Shown: piece by piece, positions 12,901 to 26,400 of the stretch
Numbering within the stretch: the first letter of the stretch is position 1
Layout: each line of letters opens with the position of its first letter
Origin: Alitta virens
Taxonomy: Eukaryota; Annelida; Polychaeta; Phyllodocida; Nereididae
Reading direction: 5' to 3'
DNA length: 64,000 nt
Assembly: GCA_932294295.1 (NCBI GenBank)
Contig: OW028573.1
Coordinates: 63,155,829-63,219,828, forward strand
Position numbers and translations under genes: made by a program
The notes under the pieces: model-generated
Seen by the model: the letters and a program-made list of their open reading frames with translations, nothing else
Told to the model about the DNA's origin: nothing
Database searches by the model: none

Positions 12901-14742
12901 ACTAATTCTGATTATTTGCGAGCCATTTGTTGCATCGTAAAAGACATTGTAATGTAACAAGCCCCATAATGAAGATAATAACTGTAAAATCCCTGATCTA
13001 CAACAACACTCTTCTCAGCGAATGGTTTGTCAGTTTACCCCCAAGGCTGTAGGCTTCTTGTGTAACCAGAATCGTAATATAGCGACCATAACATAAGTAA
13101 TATTTAATCCAAAGTACCAGGCGTCTGTCTGAGAGCAAGGCAGAATAGTGGTGAACTCAGGACGCCAATCAGGTAATGTGCAAGTGTTTCGTGCACCTGC
13201 TGTTCCTTTTCAGTGTACTACAATTGAAATATGTTTTTCTATGCTTCCTCAATCGTGCACCAGTTTTCTTGTGGTGTTGAATAGATCATCAATCTGTATG
13301 CAAGCGCATGACATATTGTGCAAATGATTGAAAAACCTGAGGAAATAACACGATAAAATCAGCTGTATATCTGTTATGTCTAAGTCAAAATACCACCCAG
13401 TCAGTTTTGCTTTAAGCCAATCCTTACTTCATGTCAAAAGAGCAAATCATAAATGACTTGTCACACCGGTGGTTTTTTTTGTTTTGTTTTACTTTTTTCA
13501 TCTCTTGTTTCATTTCCGTCGTGATGGAAATGCTGGAGGAGCCAGTGTCAGAACTGACACATGCATTATTGCCAGAATAGAAATGATCAATGTTTCTTTA
13601 ACAAAATATGACCCAGTTTCCGGTATAATGTACCAGTGATTGCCAGGGCACTTGCCACAGAGGCTACATGGCAATCATGGCTGACAAAACGGGACAGCCT
13701 TTGTGACAAATGTTCTAGTTTAAGGCAACACTTTCCGTCCAGTCTGTAAGCTCTATTGTCAATTCTTTGCAGTGCTGCTTGACAATTGTGCTTTGTGGTA
13801 TTATGATATTGACATCAACGGGATAAGACTAACTGATCACTTCTGCACAACTGGAGGTTCAGTGTCTCCTCTCTGAGTCCACACAACAGCTCTACAGAGA
13901 TCTAGACAACAGTTATTGAGCCCCAGACAAACACAATAACAAGAACACCGAACACCATTCAAGTCCTGCATCACAATCATCTTTGATGCATTTTTAACTC
14001 AATAGTGTTTGGCCTGTGGTCTCTTTTTTTCAAGTACCTCTTGTTCACGGTAGATTTATTTCTAGTATAAATATATAATGACATAATACAGCGCTCTTGT
14101 AGGATTTCATGCACCGGCAAATAGATTTTGTGTTCGATCAATGCAGCACATTCACCTGTGTGATGAGTGACCCAGTGACAAACCTTCCCTTAAAAGCAGA
14201 AGTGTGATCAAGTGCAGGCGAAATAAATAGAAGCAATCTGTTCTCAAGGATTTTAGCCCGCTGTCAATGGAAGCACAACTGGCTGTTTCGTTTGGAGGCT
14301 ACTTGTGTCTTGTTTGAGGAGTGATTAATATGAACGATGATACACGAAATCAAAATTAATTCATAAACAAGTTTTCTGTTGTAATTAATCATAAAATCTT
14401 GCTGAACAAATTCTTCAATTTTCAGGATTTGTTATCTCAGATTGTTCATCGCCGAAGTCATCTGTTTTCATCAGGAGACAATTAGGTCAAAATTGCATTT
14501 CCAATGTGTCTTGAGACTTTGCTTGCTGTGAAAGCTCCCGAATTAAAATTTTGGGAATTATTTTTATCGCAGACTGGGCGATTTATTTCAATATAATGAC
14601 ATAATACACAGCTCTTGTTTCTCAAGCTTCAATTTTCATCATTTAATTTTGAATTTCTTATGTTGACTGTTTATTGCAAGGCAAAACGTTTGAGAGATAT
14701 TTAAGTGAACATCTTTTCCTGGTGTATTTGTGCGTTTAAATG
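9980..14742 (-). other. Intron 1, part 2: no gene seen
   Basis: GC-balanced to about 12.6 kb, then increasingly AT-rich. A good minus-strand donor (ATATG|GTAAGTG) sits near 12406, but the upstream frames are not compatible with the flanking exons. Nothing else can be supported. Confidence 0.65.
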
Positions 14743-14869
14743 CTCATGGGGTATATGTGTAACACGGGGTGGACTTCAAGCCTTTTCATCTCATCATGAC
14801 GTCTGCCTCTGACAGCAGTCATATAGGCTGGCTAAGCTTCAGGCCAGTAGCATTGACACATGTTGAAAT
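14743..14869 (+). mobile_element. SINE-B copy 3 (5'-truncated)
   Basis: About 125 bp matching the 3' body of the SINE-B element at 52834-53156. Shared blocks include CTCATGGGGTA, ATGTGTAACA, GTCTGCCTCTG and CTAAGCTTCAG in the same order. The tRNA-like head is missing. By eye identity to copy 1 is roughly 80%. Confidence 0.75.
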
Positions 14870-17800
14870 GCTGCCAAAATCACTAGATTTAGAAAACGTT
14901 TAAGGACTTTTTATGGTACCAAGCGTTTAATTAACAGTTTTTACCCCTCTGCTGCACATGTTTTTAATAATTCATAATTTTATCTTTTTGCATATATTAT
15001 TATTTTTTATCTATCTATCTATCTATCTATCTGTCTATCTGTCTATATATCTATCTATCTATCTATCTATCTATCCAGATATTCTGATGATTTTCAAGCT
15101 GTATTTCTTATCTTATATTTGTCAGCTTTATTTGTTTTCGTCACATGTCAGAAAACATTTTGCAAAAATCTCATTATCAAGTCGAAGGTCACTGGATTGG
15201 CAAATATCAGGTGTTTGTTTCGTATTCTGTTTGTCATTTACTAAATAATTATAGTACATCAAGGTCATACTTCCATTTGTAGCGTGTTTATGTGCTCTAA
15301 TTCTTGTGTATGTTGCAAACGTCACTAGAGTGGCATAAGGAAACCCTCAGGATATTGATGGTGAGATTAGGAGGGGGGATAATCCATCTCAATGTCTAGC
15401 TGGTGAGCCTGGCCATTCACACACACGGTTGTTCGTGTGTGTTTTTAATTCATCTTCCTTAGAGCTGCATAGTATATTCAGCAGGTGTTTCCACAGACAT
15501 GGCGTTCTCCAACAGATCCAACATGCGCAGACTCTCGTCTCTTTTTGTCTGGGATGCAGTTTATGCCACACACTTTGATAACAGACTGCGTTGTCAGTCC
15601 TTCAGGCGTGAGAACCGTTGGCTTTGGTGAGATGACGATGTTATGTGAGAAAGGACAGGGCAAAAGGAGACTGGAGAAGCAAAAAAATGGAGAAAAAGGG
15701 ATGCAAAGAAAACCAGAAAGAAAAAAGAAGAGAAACAGCTGCATTTATGTATATTTAGTGCGGCATAAAACATGCATGAAACGTGCTTTGGGTTTATGTC
15801 AGCAAGCTATCTATCGCCAAAACAGTTACTAATTTGCACATCATTGATTGAACTGGAACTTGATGAAGGATTGTTGGAGTAATTGAATACTGGGCAGAGG
15901 AGGAGAGAACCCCATGGGTTGTCATTAGCTCTGCTATTTATTAGGCATTGGGTTAATCAACCACGATCACAGGGCAAGTGGCGTAATGCCATGCATGCAA
16001 ATAGTTCATTCGCGAATATTTTTAATCATTGGCTTGTGGTAGTGAGACATGATATGCTTAGAGTAGGAGTCAGTCAATAAGCCCTAGAAGAGAGGTTGAT
16101 AATCTACGCCAGTTGTAATTGCGCTGGCTCAGCCATTGCTGGGTGCACGGGCCGGAACTGATGGATGCCCTGTGCCTGGCCTGATAAATCCGCCTATAAA
16201 GTCCCAGGAGATACCGTTAGATTAATTCTGATCATAAAATTAATGTCGAGAAAATAAGCTTATCCTGGTATAAGAGCATTCTAGTGGGCAGTAAATCTAC
16301 TAAGAAGAATCCACCAGAGACTGCAAGGCATACCTACTAGTGGTAGAGGTCGTGTCTGTTCAATCAGGGGATGAGGGCTGGGGAAACTGGTGGCCATTTC
16401 TCTCACCCTCCTTTTGTAGCCGCTGCAATATCTACTAGACGTTCAATTAAACCTTGACAAGAGGTTCTCTGCAGCTCTCCAAACATGTATGCTTCACCAG
16501 GGCATTTATCAGCCTGTAATGAGTGGCTGGTGAGGATGGCTTGACTAACACAGGAGACGTGGACAGGCAGCCAGCCATTACTTCTAGCCCGACCGTCCCA
16601 AAATTGCGGGCCCCTCTCAGTATTGACCTTTGCTCCCAAATAAATGCCCAAGGCGCACCGCAATTCATAGGCATATCTGCCCACTGCCGACCACTGCTGG
16701 TCACTGCTGGTCACTGCTTACAGAGGCCTTTTCCAGCTGCTTGAAAACCTCTCTAACCAGAACGCAGCCCTGTTCCCCTGCCTTTGTGCACCCCTAGAGC
16801 GTCAGACAAAAAAAACACACATGCAAACACGATTTCCACGTCATAATTGGCGAGACTGCTACCAGCCAGCCTACAGCCTTGGGGAATGGAAATTGCGTAA
16901 AGGCTTGCTTTATTCCAGAAGAGGACAGCTTATTGTAATCTGATAATTCCATAACAGGGAACGGATGCAGGTACTTAATAACAAGTAGTGTGCAGGAAAT
17001 GAAGGGGCGAGGCGCCTATCAATTTCCAATATTGCAATCTGGCGCAGATGTCACAGCCCTCCACCGCATCTATACATCGGCCACCCTCCCCCTTCACCAA
17101 ACCCATAAATCTTAGCATCATCAGTTCTGAAAATCTTGCCCAGCATTTCCTATTTGTAAATAGGAAGACCCCGGGATTGCAAGTAATATTTCATGAGCAG
17201 CATCATGCCTGTCAATGTGAAACGCACCATTTAGCACTATTAGCATCTACATTTGCCAGTGCAGCCAACAGTAACATATCACCCAAGAATCCTAGGGTCC
17301 TCCAAAGACCCATTATTGCTATATATACCTTAGCAATCTCCCTCTCTCAGAGCCTTACTGCATGGTCAGGAGAATTGCAAGGTCTGCCTGAGGGGAACTT
17401 TCTAATGCACATTCAGCCTGGAGGCATTGTAATCAACAAAACACAGGATGATGATAACATTGCTCTTGCGTCATGACAGACCACATGGATGATTTAAGAG
17501 CCTGTGAGTCAGTAGCAGAGGGAGACACGATGATGATGAATAGAAAAGAGAGGAGGGAAAGGGTGAGAAATAGGCGCCCAACCAAGTGCAATGGTGGCTG
17601 TCGATGATCAGTGTTGCTGCAGGCCTATCGCGTTCACTTCAAACTCCTGTAATTGGTCGCCTTGGGAGAAGGAATGATGAAGCAGAACTATTCTTGCTTC
17701 ATGCCAGGCATTTCAAGCTTCCTTTAGCCAAGCGGTCATCCGAAGCCTCTCTGCTAACACCCACCATCTGAATATCCGTTACAGGCCCTCCTCAAATGTC

Positions 17801-20404
17801 ATACCTTGTTAATTCGAAGTCACGTCAGAATTTTCTTTCACAAGAGCTGGGGATATGGATCGTCTATGGCATTTCAGCGGGCGTCTTCTGGTAATTTTGG
17901 CATCATTTTTCAGAGATGTTGTTGTGCTGGCATTAAGAAGGCCCCGTGCCATTGTGAGCTTGCACGTCAGGGGACCCAAAGGCGTCAGGGCTGCTCTATT
18001 CACCCTGACACGTGTCTGCGCCCCAATCAAACACGACTCACAGGCTAGGCACAGCAAGGCAGGCCAGGGCCTCCAGATGGGCGTTCTCGATTATTTCTTG
18101 GCCACTTCTTTGCAAGCGCGACAAATTGGCAGCCAGTGTTTAGTGCGATGGTCTGTGGTAACGAGGTGACTTAGGCCTGTCCCAGCGACGGGCGCTGATC
18201 ATCAGGCCCTATTGTGACCGATTGATCAGCACCCGGGAGCTGCTCTCAGTCGCTGCCTTTGAAGTCATGACGGCTTCCCTGGTGCGCACAGCTGTCTTAG
18301 CAGCAACACACAAACAGACTTTGATAGGCGTTTAGTGACGAGAGAATGACCAACCAACGGCCGATTTAGCTCAACTGGGAGGTTTCTGACCAGAAGCCGG
18401 ACACTGCCCATCCACGCGGCACGTTACCAAGGGCTGACCAGTCTCACGTGTGAAGGATGGCGACACGTCGGACAAAAAACGCTCGTCAATGACCAACTTA
18501 GGTATTCTGTTTCCATCAAGAGGGCTGTGGCCAGGCAGCTTGGGAACAGGATTGCCTCTTGTCCCAATCTCATTCTACTAACCCCCTAACAACCGTTCGT
18601 ATGGCAGTTGCAAATTGCCTGTTAAAACATAACCCAGCTGCAGGTCTCCATGGAAGCATCAATGACGAAACACAAGAATGGTCTCACTCCTTGCAGAAAT
18701 GGACTTAACTTCCCTCCGAAGTTCAGCAGTAATGTGACAAAATGTCCTTTGACTGCTATCACCATGATCACACAGTTCCTCTGCTTGTAATTACAGCTCC
18801 CCACTTGTTCTGTAAAGTTGAGCACTTTGTGTTGATCAAATATTTGCCCAGCCTAATACCATTTCATTAGAGCAATGTAAATAAGGAAATACTCTTTGCA
18901 CAGGAATCAAGGCTTTTTGACTGAATTGATAATAAGGAAGTCCAAATATATTGGGAATTGTTTAACAGCTATTGGATTAGGTAACAATCGATTAGACCTT
19001 AATGGTATTTCAGCACACCCTCCTCTAGTACTTAAAATTTAACAGCAACAATGAAGTTATGCCAAACATGATATTGAGCCTCCCTGTGTCGACAGCCAAT
19101 GTCGTCATTTAGATAGATATAATTGGCCAAGTATTGATTAACAGTTTTCACACAAGACTAAGCTGATCAATGTGTGCATGGCTGACACCTGCTACTATCA
19201 TGTATGATTGTCTCAGGAGGAATATTGGAGGATGAGCAATGCAGCAGCATCTAGTGGAATCAAGTCATGTACTTTAATTCGACCCCACATCCTCTGCAGT
19301 AATTATGAGCATGGTTGCAGCAGACTACATGAAAATCGTTCTGTGCCTCTGCCTCAGGTAACATGCTAACAATGAGGCAGAAGGCTTTGGAAAAGTTTGC
19401 TATCAGCAAAAATGCCACCCAGCAGAAAGTTGGCCTTTGTTTCTCGGTTCTTGTGATGTGCCCTGCACCATTCATGTGATACCATGTATTGTCAAGTTCC
19501 ATTTTATAGATTCAGATTGTTTTTGTGTTTCGCCAGAGGGAAAGAGTGCAGATGAATACGCAAGAGATGCTGGTGGCATGGCCTGTGGAGATGCGGCTTC
19601 CGCATCAGTAACAACAACAGCAGCATCAGCAGCAGACAGCAGAATCAGAGTACCTTTGCCTCTCAAGACGAGTCTCCTCTTCGGTGACAATTTGATGGAA
19701 CGGTGTCCAAGAGGAACCAGAGGTGCTCTCCAGGGACCAGAGGCATTCGCCAGTGCGTGCAAATGAAGGCTTAATTAGCACCCGTGTGGCAGCCCCTCCT
19801 GGTGCATAGAATGGCCATATGACAGGACGGCAACACAGTAAGGTGATTGGAAATAATGGCTATAGACTGCCGACGGCTGGAGTTGTGCCAAATAGGGAGG
19901 CTGTCTCACATACGCGTACACCTTTCATCAGCAGGACGTAACAGGCATCAAAGTCCTTGGCGGCGTAGATTTTCCTGGCCGATTGTAGGATATGCCCTGA
20001 CACCGATGGCCCTAGCTTCGCTTCATTATGGCAGACAGCGTTACAACGACCCCCTGACACACCCAAGCAGCATAACTCTCGCTAATGCGTGCCACTGACT
20101 GTTCCCTCTCCTGCAATGCTAACAGCCTCACTTCACAGCCTCCTCCTCATACACTCAGCAGCTCCTAATTACTAGTTTCATCTGGCAAGATCCGTTGCCA
20201 CAAAAAGGCTCACTCAAGTTACTCCCTTTCTTGCATAACACATATTTACGCCCTGGATACATCGTCTATCTTGGTCCCGTAATTGGATGCTGTTATTTAG
20301 GCATTCTAACTGCCAGAATTAGCCATTGAAAGTATGTGGAACTTAATGGAAGGTAATTGATGAACGTGTCAGTTTCTCAGCTCAGTAACAAGCTGTTATA
20401 ATGG
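14870..20404 (-). other. Intron 1, part 3: no gene seen
   Basis: Contains the (ATCT)n microsatellite at 15009-15075, then GC-balanced sequence from about 15.9 kb. An octamer ATGCAAAT (15995-16002) lies six bases before the palindrome ATTCGCGAAT (16008-16017). A 142-codon open frame at 17048-17476 (+) has no recognised domain and looks like chance. Confidence 0.65.
15009..15075. repeat. (ATCT)n microsatellite
   Basis: A tetranucleotide CTAT/ATCT array with a few GTCT variants, about 67 bp. Confidence 0.93.
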
Positions 20405-20470
20405 ATGTAGTCAGTTTTAGGGCTTTGCTACATGGCAGGTCCCTCGTTCGATTCACTTGGGCCGGTGTCT
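20405..20470 (+). repeat. Possible relic tRNA-like (SINE) fragment
   Basis: Contains a B-box-like CGTTCGATTCA preceded by a degraded A-box-like TAGTCAGTTTTAGGGC, with roughly tRNA spacing. No clean cloverleaf folds, so at most this is an old SINE head. Confidence 0.25.
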
Positions 20471-23400
20471 CTCATTTGCTGCAACTCGGAGCCAAGTCGT
20501 GATGCTGCAACTCTGATGTCGAAGAAACGCCATTAATCATGAGCAAAAGATAAGCTACCGCAGCAGCAGCAGCAGCATCGGCATCCTCCCCAAAAAGATA
20601 GCATCAAGAGAGGAAGAGACCAAACGCAAAGCAAGAAAGCCAATGGTCCCTAATTTGACCAATAACATGCCTACCAGATTTTTATGCTGAAGCGATGTTT
20701 CTTTGGAAATTTCTAGTGATTTATTGCAACTCTGAAAGGAGAGTGCTGATTACAAGAACAACGTCTTGGTTTCCGATTGGATGGCTCTCTGATATCTGTG
20801 CTAACTAGGATACCTGCCAATTGAGTGCTCGAATTTCCCACTTAATTATCACGGAGATTTATAGGCGAAGGTGAGAAGTGTGCTTGCAGGCTGCGGTAAT
20901 GGGCAGCTCTGATTCATTCAGGAAATCGTCACGGGTCGATTCAGTGACAGCCTCACTACTGCTTGATTCATTGTGCATTGAAGAGTTCACCGACAGTAAT
21001 GGTCATTGCTTAATTTGCTGATGGCACTAGCCATTGCAAACGACGCTCATTGCCTTGTGCCTACAGCGTCGTTAGGGCGCCTTCATGTGCGACATCAAGC
21101 CATGCCAGCATCTGCCTTGTAATGAGACGGAACTGGACATGAAGGTGCTAGAAGGGGTCAGGTCAGGGCTTGATCCTGCCATCCGTCCAAACTGCAGCTA
21201 GTCCCCTGCCATCAAAGTCCCCGGCTAGCAATTCCACCAAGGCTCGCCATCTATTTGATTTCAATAAATTGATCCGGGACTGCAGCATGAATGCGTGGCG
21301 CGGCCCACTCGCTAGAAAGAGGCAATCTGAGTTTGGTATGGAGGGCTTAGCCACTTCCAGCATCTTATGAAATATGAATGTCGGTGATGGCCGTTTACTT
21401 GTTGAATAGCGGAGGAAAAGTCGCTGGGGATTAGTTTGGAGTTGACGCCTTTGCTGCAGCAGCCGGCAGGATGTGCCTCGTGGCCACCAATGGTCTGCTA
21501 TTGCATACCTGACAAAGGTTGAATTAAACTCGCTCTGATTTATAGAAATCAGTGAAGTTGATCAATGTGCTGGCGTGGCAATTGCATTGAGGACTAGAGG
21601 ATGAGTGTGAGGTGATCTCCATGAAGGTCTGTGATAAGGGGAAGACAGGGGGACGCGAGGGAGGCGAGCCAGTCTAACACCACTTGTCAGCGCATGGATA
21701 CAGGCTCAGCCCATACATCATGTCTACACATCCCCCATGGGACTCGCCTCTTATTGCAAAACTCCCTCGATATGTGGCCGCTGACAGCACCAGATTTACA
21801 CTTCTACTCAACAATGTTCCATCATCAACTGTTGGCTGGTGATTCTGCTATCGTGAGGCACCCACATGACCCTAGATTCACACTCAGCCACTAGAGGGCC
21901 CCTAGCATCCCATCTGCCTCAGCAGCAAGCCCCGCATCCAACCCATCCCCTCTCTTATATTATGTCAGTAATTTGTCTCAGCACACTCTGAATCCACTGA
22001 CCGCTAATAAGCTATCCCCGGCCGACAAATAACACGAGATACAGCCTCTCCTAATATCCTCTCCAAATATTTGTTGAAGCTAGGGTTTTAACACTTTCAT
22101 GCAGCATCACTTTTCAATTTGCATTTTTATGGCTAGCTCAATGTGTCTGCTTAAAATGCATGAAATATTCCTCATTTTTCTTAATTCTTCAGGGCCAATA
22201 AAGTTTAACACTGAGAAGAGATGGGATTATTTATAGCTCAAACTGTGTGCGGTTAAAGAATGGGGGACCCGGAGGATACAGAGAGAGAGAGGCGAGGAGT
22301 TAATACCCTCAGATTAATTTCTCTTGGTGTGTTCATGAAGCACAGCGTCTGGGACATATTATTTATTTAAGGCTGACAATAAATATAGGCAAATAGAAAG
22401 AAGGCAAAGCCGAATTGATCGCTGGATTTACTTTCACTGACAATTGGCCAAGATGGAGCGAACACGAATAATAGGCATCTATAGTATGTCATATCCGGCC
22501 TTTGATTAGGCGGAGTTATTTGAACTCATCACTGTGTGAAACCATTAGCAAGAAACAATATTGGGCAGGAAATTGCGACGTATGTGCCGCCTGGATCTGG
22601 CGTAACACCATCGGTGTGACTGGGGACGAAGGACGTTTGAATTTCCAACCGCTTCTGGAGGCATTTAAGAGAAGGGATGTGGGGTACTATCACTCTGTGC
22701 TTTTTTGGCAGACGGTCGCCACAAAGTACTTGGGAAAGTGCTGCGGAAAAGTGCAGCAAAGCTGGCCGAATTGAGCGGCTGAGCACACCACATACATATC
22801 TGTTACTCTCATAAGCGTGAGGCCGCACTATGCAGGGGAGTAATGGTGAGCCCTCGGATGCCACAGCTCTGAACTTGGCCACGGACTGCCACCAAAACTG
22901 TTACATTGTTAATAGCAGCCCCACAGTCTCATATTCTCCGCCATTCATCTCATCTATTTCCATTGCCCCTGCTTCATTACCTCACTCCATGGCGTAACCA
23001 ATACTGCCCGGGCAAAAAGGTTGGTTGCAGAGCAGGGTATCATCGTATATACAGACTGATCTGGTTTGCAGCCTCTCACCCTACAAAAAGATGATCTATC
23101 TATGGTGTTAACAGGGGGTAACTAATAGCTTCTTATATCTGGAATATGTGACGATCCTCGTGTTTTGTGGTGCAATATAGCTCTGCATCTCTGTAATAAC
23201 TTGGGAGACTTGGGATAACACATTCTGATACTTGTCCAAGAAACTTGGAATGCTACCATTTATGCTTCGTGAACTGCCCTCAAAAATACAGCACAGCCCT
23301 ACAACAGAAGATTACCTATTTGGTTTATCCTGGATTGCAAACACTCAATCATTTCCCTCTGAAGCTGCAGGCTATCTTAAATATTTCAGTATTTTGCCAT

Positions 23401-26400
23401 TGCATTGAGCAAAGAATTACATCTAAAAGAATGCTTATGGCAGCTTTAAAATCTGTCATATCACTTAAAACGGGCAATATATTGAAGCTGTGTAAACGTC
23501 TGAGCACCACTGTACCAGCAGTAGCCTAACACTGAAGCATTGTCAAAATATGAGGTGGTTATATTTTGTGAGAGCACTGCAATTTGTTTGTGTTGGGAGA
23601 AGCTTTGCAGTGTCAGTTTCCTACTGTAAAGACCCCCCATTTGTCTTGTATGTGGTGATGAATTGAAGTCCCTTGTTTCATGGTAAATCAGCCAGTTGGC
23701 CCGGCTTTAAATTCATGCCCCATCAAACTGCACTAAAGCCATTCCCTTTGTAAGCTTCGGTCTAATAATAGCATTTTAAGGCTAAACCAGCCTGGTAGAA
23801 AAAGAGATTCACTGATGCATTTAAACATCTTTTGAAAGAAGATTGTTAACTTACTTTGCACTTGATGAGCGGAGTGAAATTGGTCGGTTTTGTAATTTAG
23901 AGAGTTCAGTTGAGAATAGAAGCTAGTGAAGTTTAGTAAACAGGGCAGATTTCAAACTTCTATTGTCTTCTAGGGTGCTTTAGTGCTGTTCATAGTCGAT
24001 TGGTTCCATAGCTTTAACCAGCATGACACCACCACCATCACCAATAGTGTGTCATCATATTCCGAGAGACAGCTACCATAGTAATTATGTTACAAAAATA
24101 TGCTGCCTACAATCTACACTGTGTTTTCCGATTTTACAGGCCAGTATGAGCCTTGTTTGATCTATGAATATCTAACATTATGTCATATGCACAATATATC
24201 CACGCTACATTGAATTGGTAAAAAACAACACGGTGTAACAGCGTAATATGTAAACAGAAGCAGTGTCCTAATTGTGCTGCAAAAAGATCAAGAATGCATT
24301 TAATGCAGCGGAGGCTATCGATCAGCTAGAAGCAGCTTTTGCCCAGAGAGAGTCCTGTGAGAAGAAAGCATAATGCCTTAATAGGCTACACGGTCTATTT
24401 TCATTTGTCAATAATTGCATTTGCAGCTGAGAGAATTCGCGTGGAGCCGGGAGATCAGGCCAGATGCGTGCCTTTGATCTTGCACAAAGATGCGAGTTGG
24501 CTGTCATCACTGGCTGCAGCAGTGCAGCCAACGGGACTTTGATTACATCTGCCACTTTGCCATAGTAATTTGCAGTCGGTTATCATTAGGCTGAATTGTT
24601 GGTATTGCCTTTCAAAAACATGGTCGAAAAGCTGCAGTTTTAGGATTAATACATCGGTGGTGCGAAGGCTTTTGATCTGCTGGGAGCAATCAGGCTTAAG
24701 GAAAAACAAAAGCTTCATCATCAGGCCCATTGTTCATAAAATAGCTGTCTCCTCATGATTATTAGCCTTTGGCCAAAGCGTCCTAAGCTCATTTCAGACC
24801 CTCCAGGTGTTTTGTTGAAATAATAGTTCCTTAATTGATCATTGGAATCACAGAGCGCTCCCCCTAATTCCTGCTGAGGATGTGTAGAAAAACATGCTGG
24901 CCAAGAACCTTGCATGTTGGAGTATTAATCTGAGAGGATCGAAGAGACGGATAGAAGAGACAGGGAAGGGAGAGACATGGAAGGGAGAGACAGGGAGAGG
25001 AGCTGGAGACAGGAAGTTCAGGTGGTACTACAGAGACTTCTGCATGACCTGCGTCTGCATCTAGTCCACACTGATCCCAGCGCATCAGATTGTCGCCAGA
25101 CTGCTCTCCAACAAAAGCTTTTTTTTGGCGTCTCTCTTTTTTATTTTGCTTCTTTTTCACATGCTTTACTAATTTGCCTTTTGGAGAGGATTCGCTGACA
25201 GTCAGCACATTCTCTATGAGTGTCATTTTCTCTCACATTTGCTGCCTGATCATAAAATATTCATAAGCCGTGCTACTGTAGTTAGTGCTGCTTTTCCCAT
25301 CACAGTAGAGATGGCGGGGGACCTGCCTTGACATCCTCTGATGGAGCCAAAAATTACTTTTGCGCCAAAGACCATTTTTTGTCATCAACAGTGCTCTCTG
25401 CAAACATTGAATTTTTATCCACTTCACAAGTCCATGTTGAATCACGACAGTCATTCCTCACAGAGAAATCCACTCCAGCAGTCTGCCATAGTCGTGCATA
25501 AAATCAGCTTTATAGGAAAGACAAACTTTTCCATCCAAACAAACACCAAACACCACAAACTGTCAAGCAAGCTGGGCACGGAGATTATAAGCTCGTTGTT
25601 CTAACCCATGGAGTTGTGTTGATTCACCTGGGTAAGTGGATGAGGTGTTCTGTAGAAGTGCAGAAAGTTAAACTGCAAGTCGATGACTGATGACAAGTCA
25701 TTGTCAAACTGAAGGCTCAAGTAAACCACGGACCATAATTATACCATCAAGTGAAAACTGAAGGGTGCATTTACCGTGACATAAATACGTCAATAACTGT
25801 AAACTTTGTTACTGGAGAAGCAGCTGAACTCATAATGTGTGTGACCGGCATGGTAGGAGTCCATTTTCTTGTATGTATGCATGCAACGCATTACAGTAAT
25901 GATTGTCAGATTATAGTAAGTGTCACTGTCTCACGTGTACAGTTGAACATTGTAATTAAGACGACCAAACTTGGTAAGAAAACGAAGCCTTATAATTCTA
26001 CTTCTATTGGTTAAAATCTACCGTAATATAACACACAAATAAGGTAACACGTTAAAAACTGCTTTCATTTCAATAGCATTTCAGGGATCACTGGTGGTTT
26101 TAATTCCGAGGTTCCTGTGTACACTGTACACGAATTTGTTGCATGTTTTACACACGTTTCAGATCAGATGCTCACTTTTGTGGCTGACGGCAGTAGGTTC
26201 CCTTCGGAGACTGGCAAGATAAAACCACAACAGGCGTCTAAAGTGGATGGGGTGCTATAGACGATGCATTCATAATTCATAAAGGGCCCCAAACTAAATT
26301 TATGTACATGTTGTTGATGTAGCCAGCCATAAATCACAGAAAATATGCTTAGATCTCTATGATTAGCTGTGACGCCCATGAGCACGAAATATGGTGGGTT

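Noticed and set aside
15478..15744. Minus-strand frame with a Phe/Leu-rich start
   Set aside because: It is the reverse of a purine-rich AAAAGGAGA-type stretch. There is no donor and no domain.
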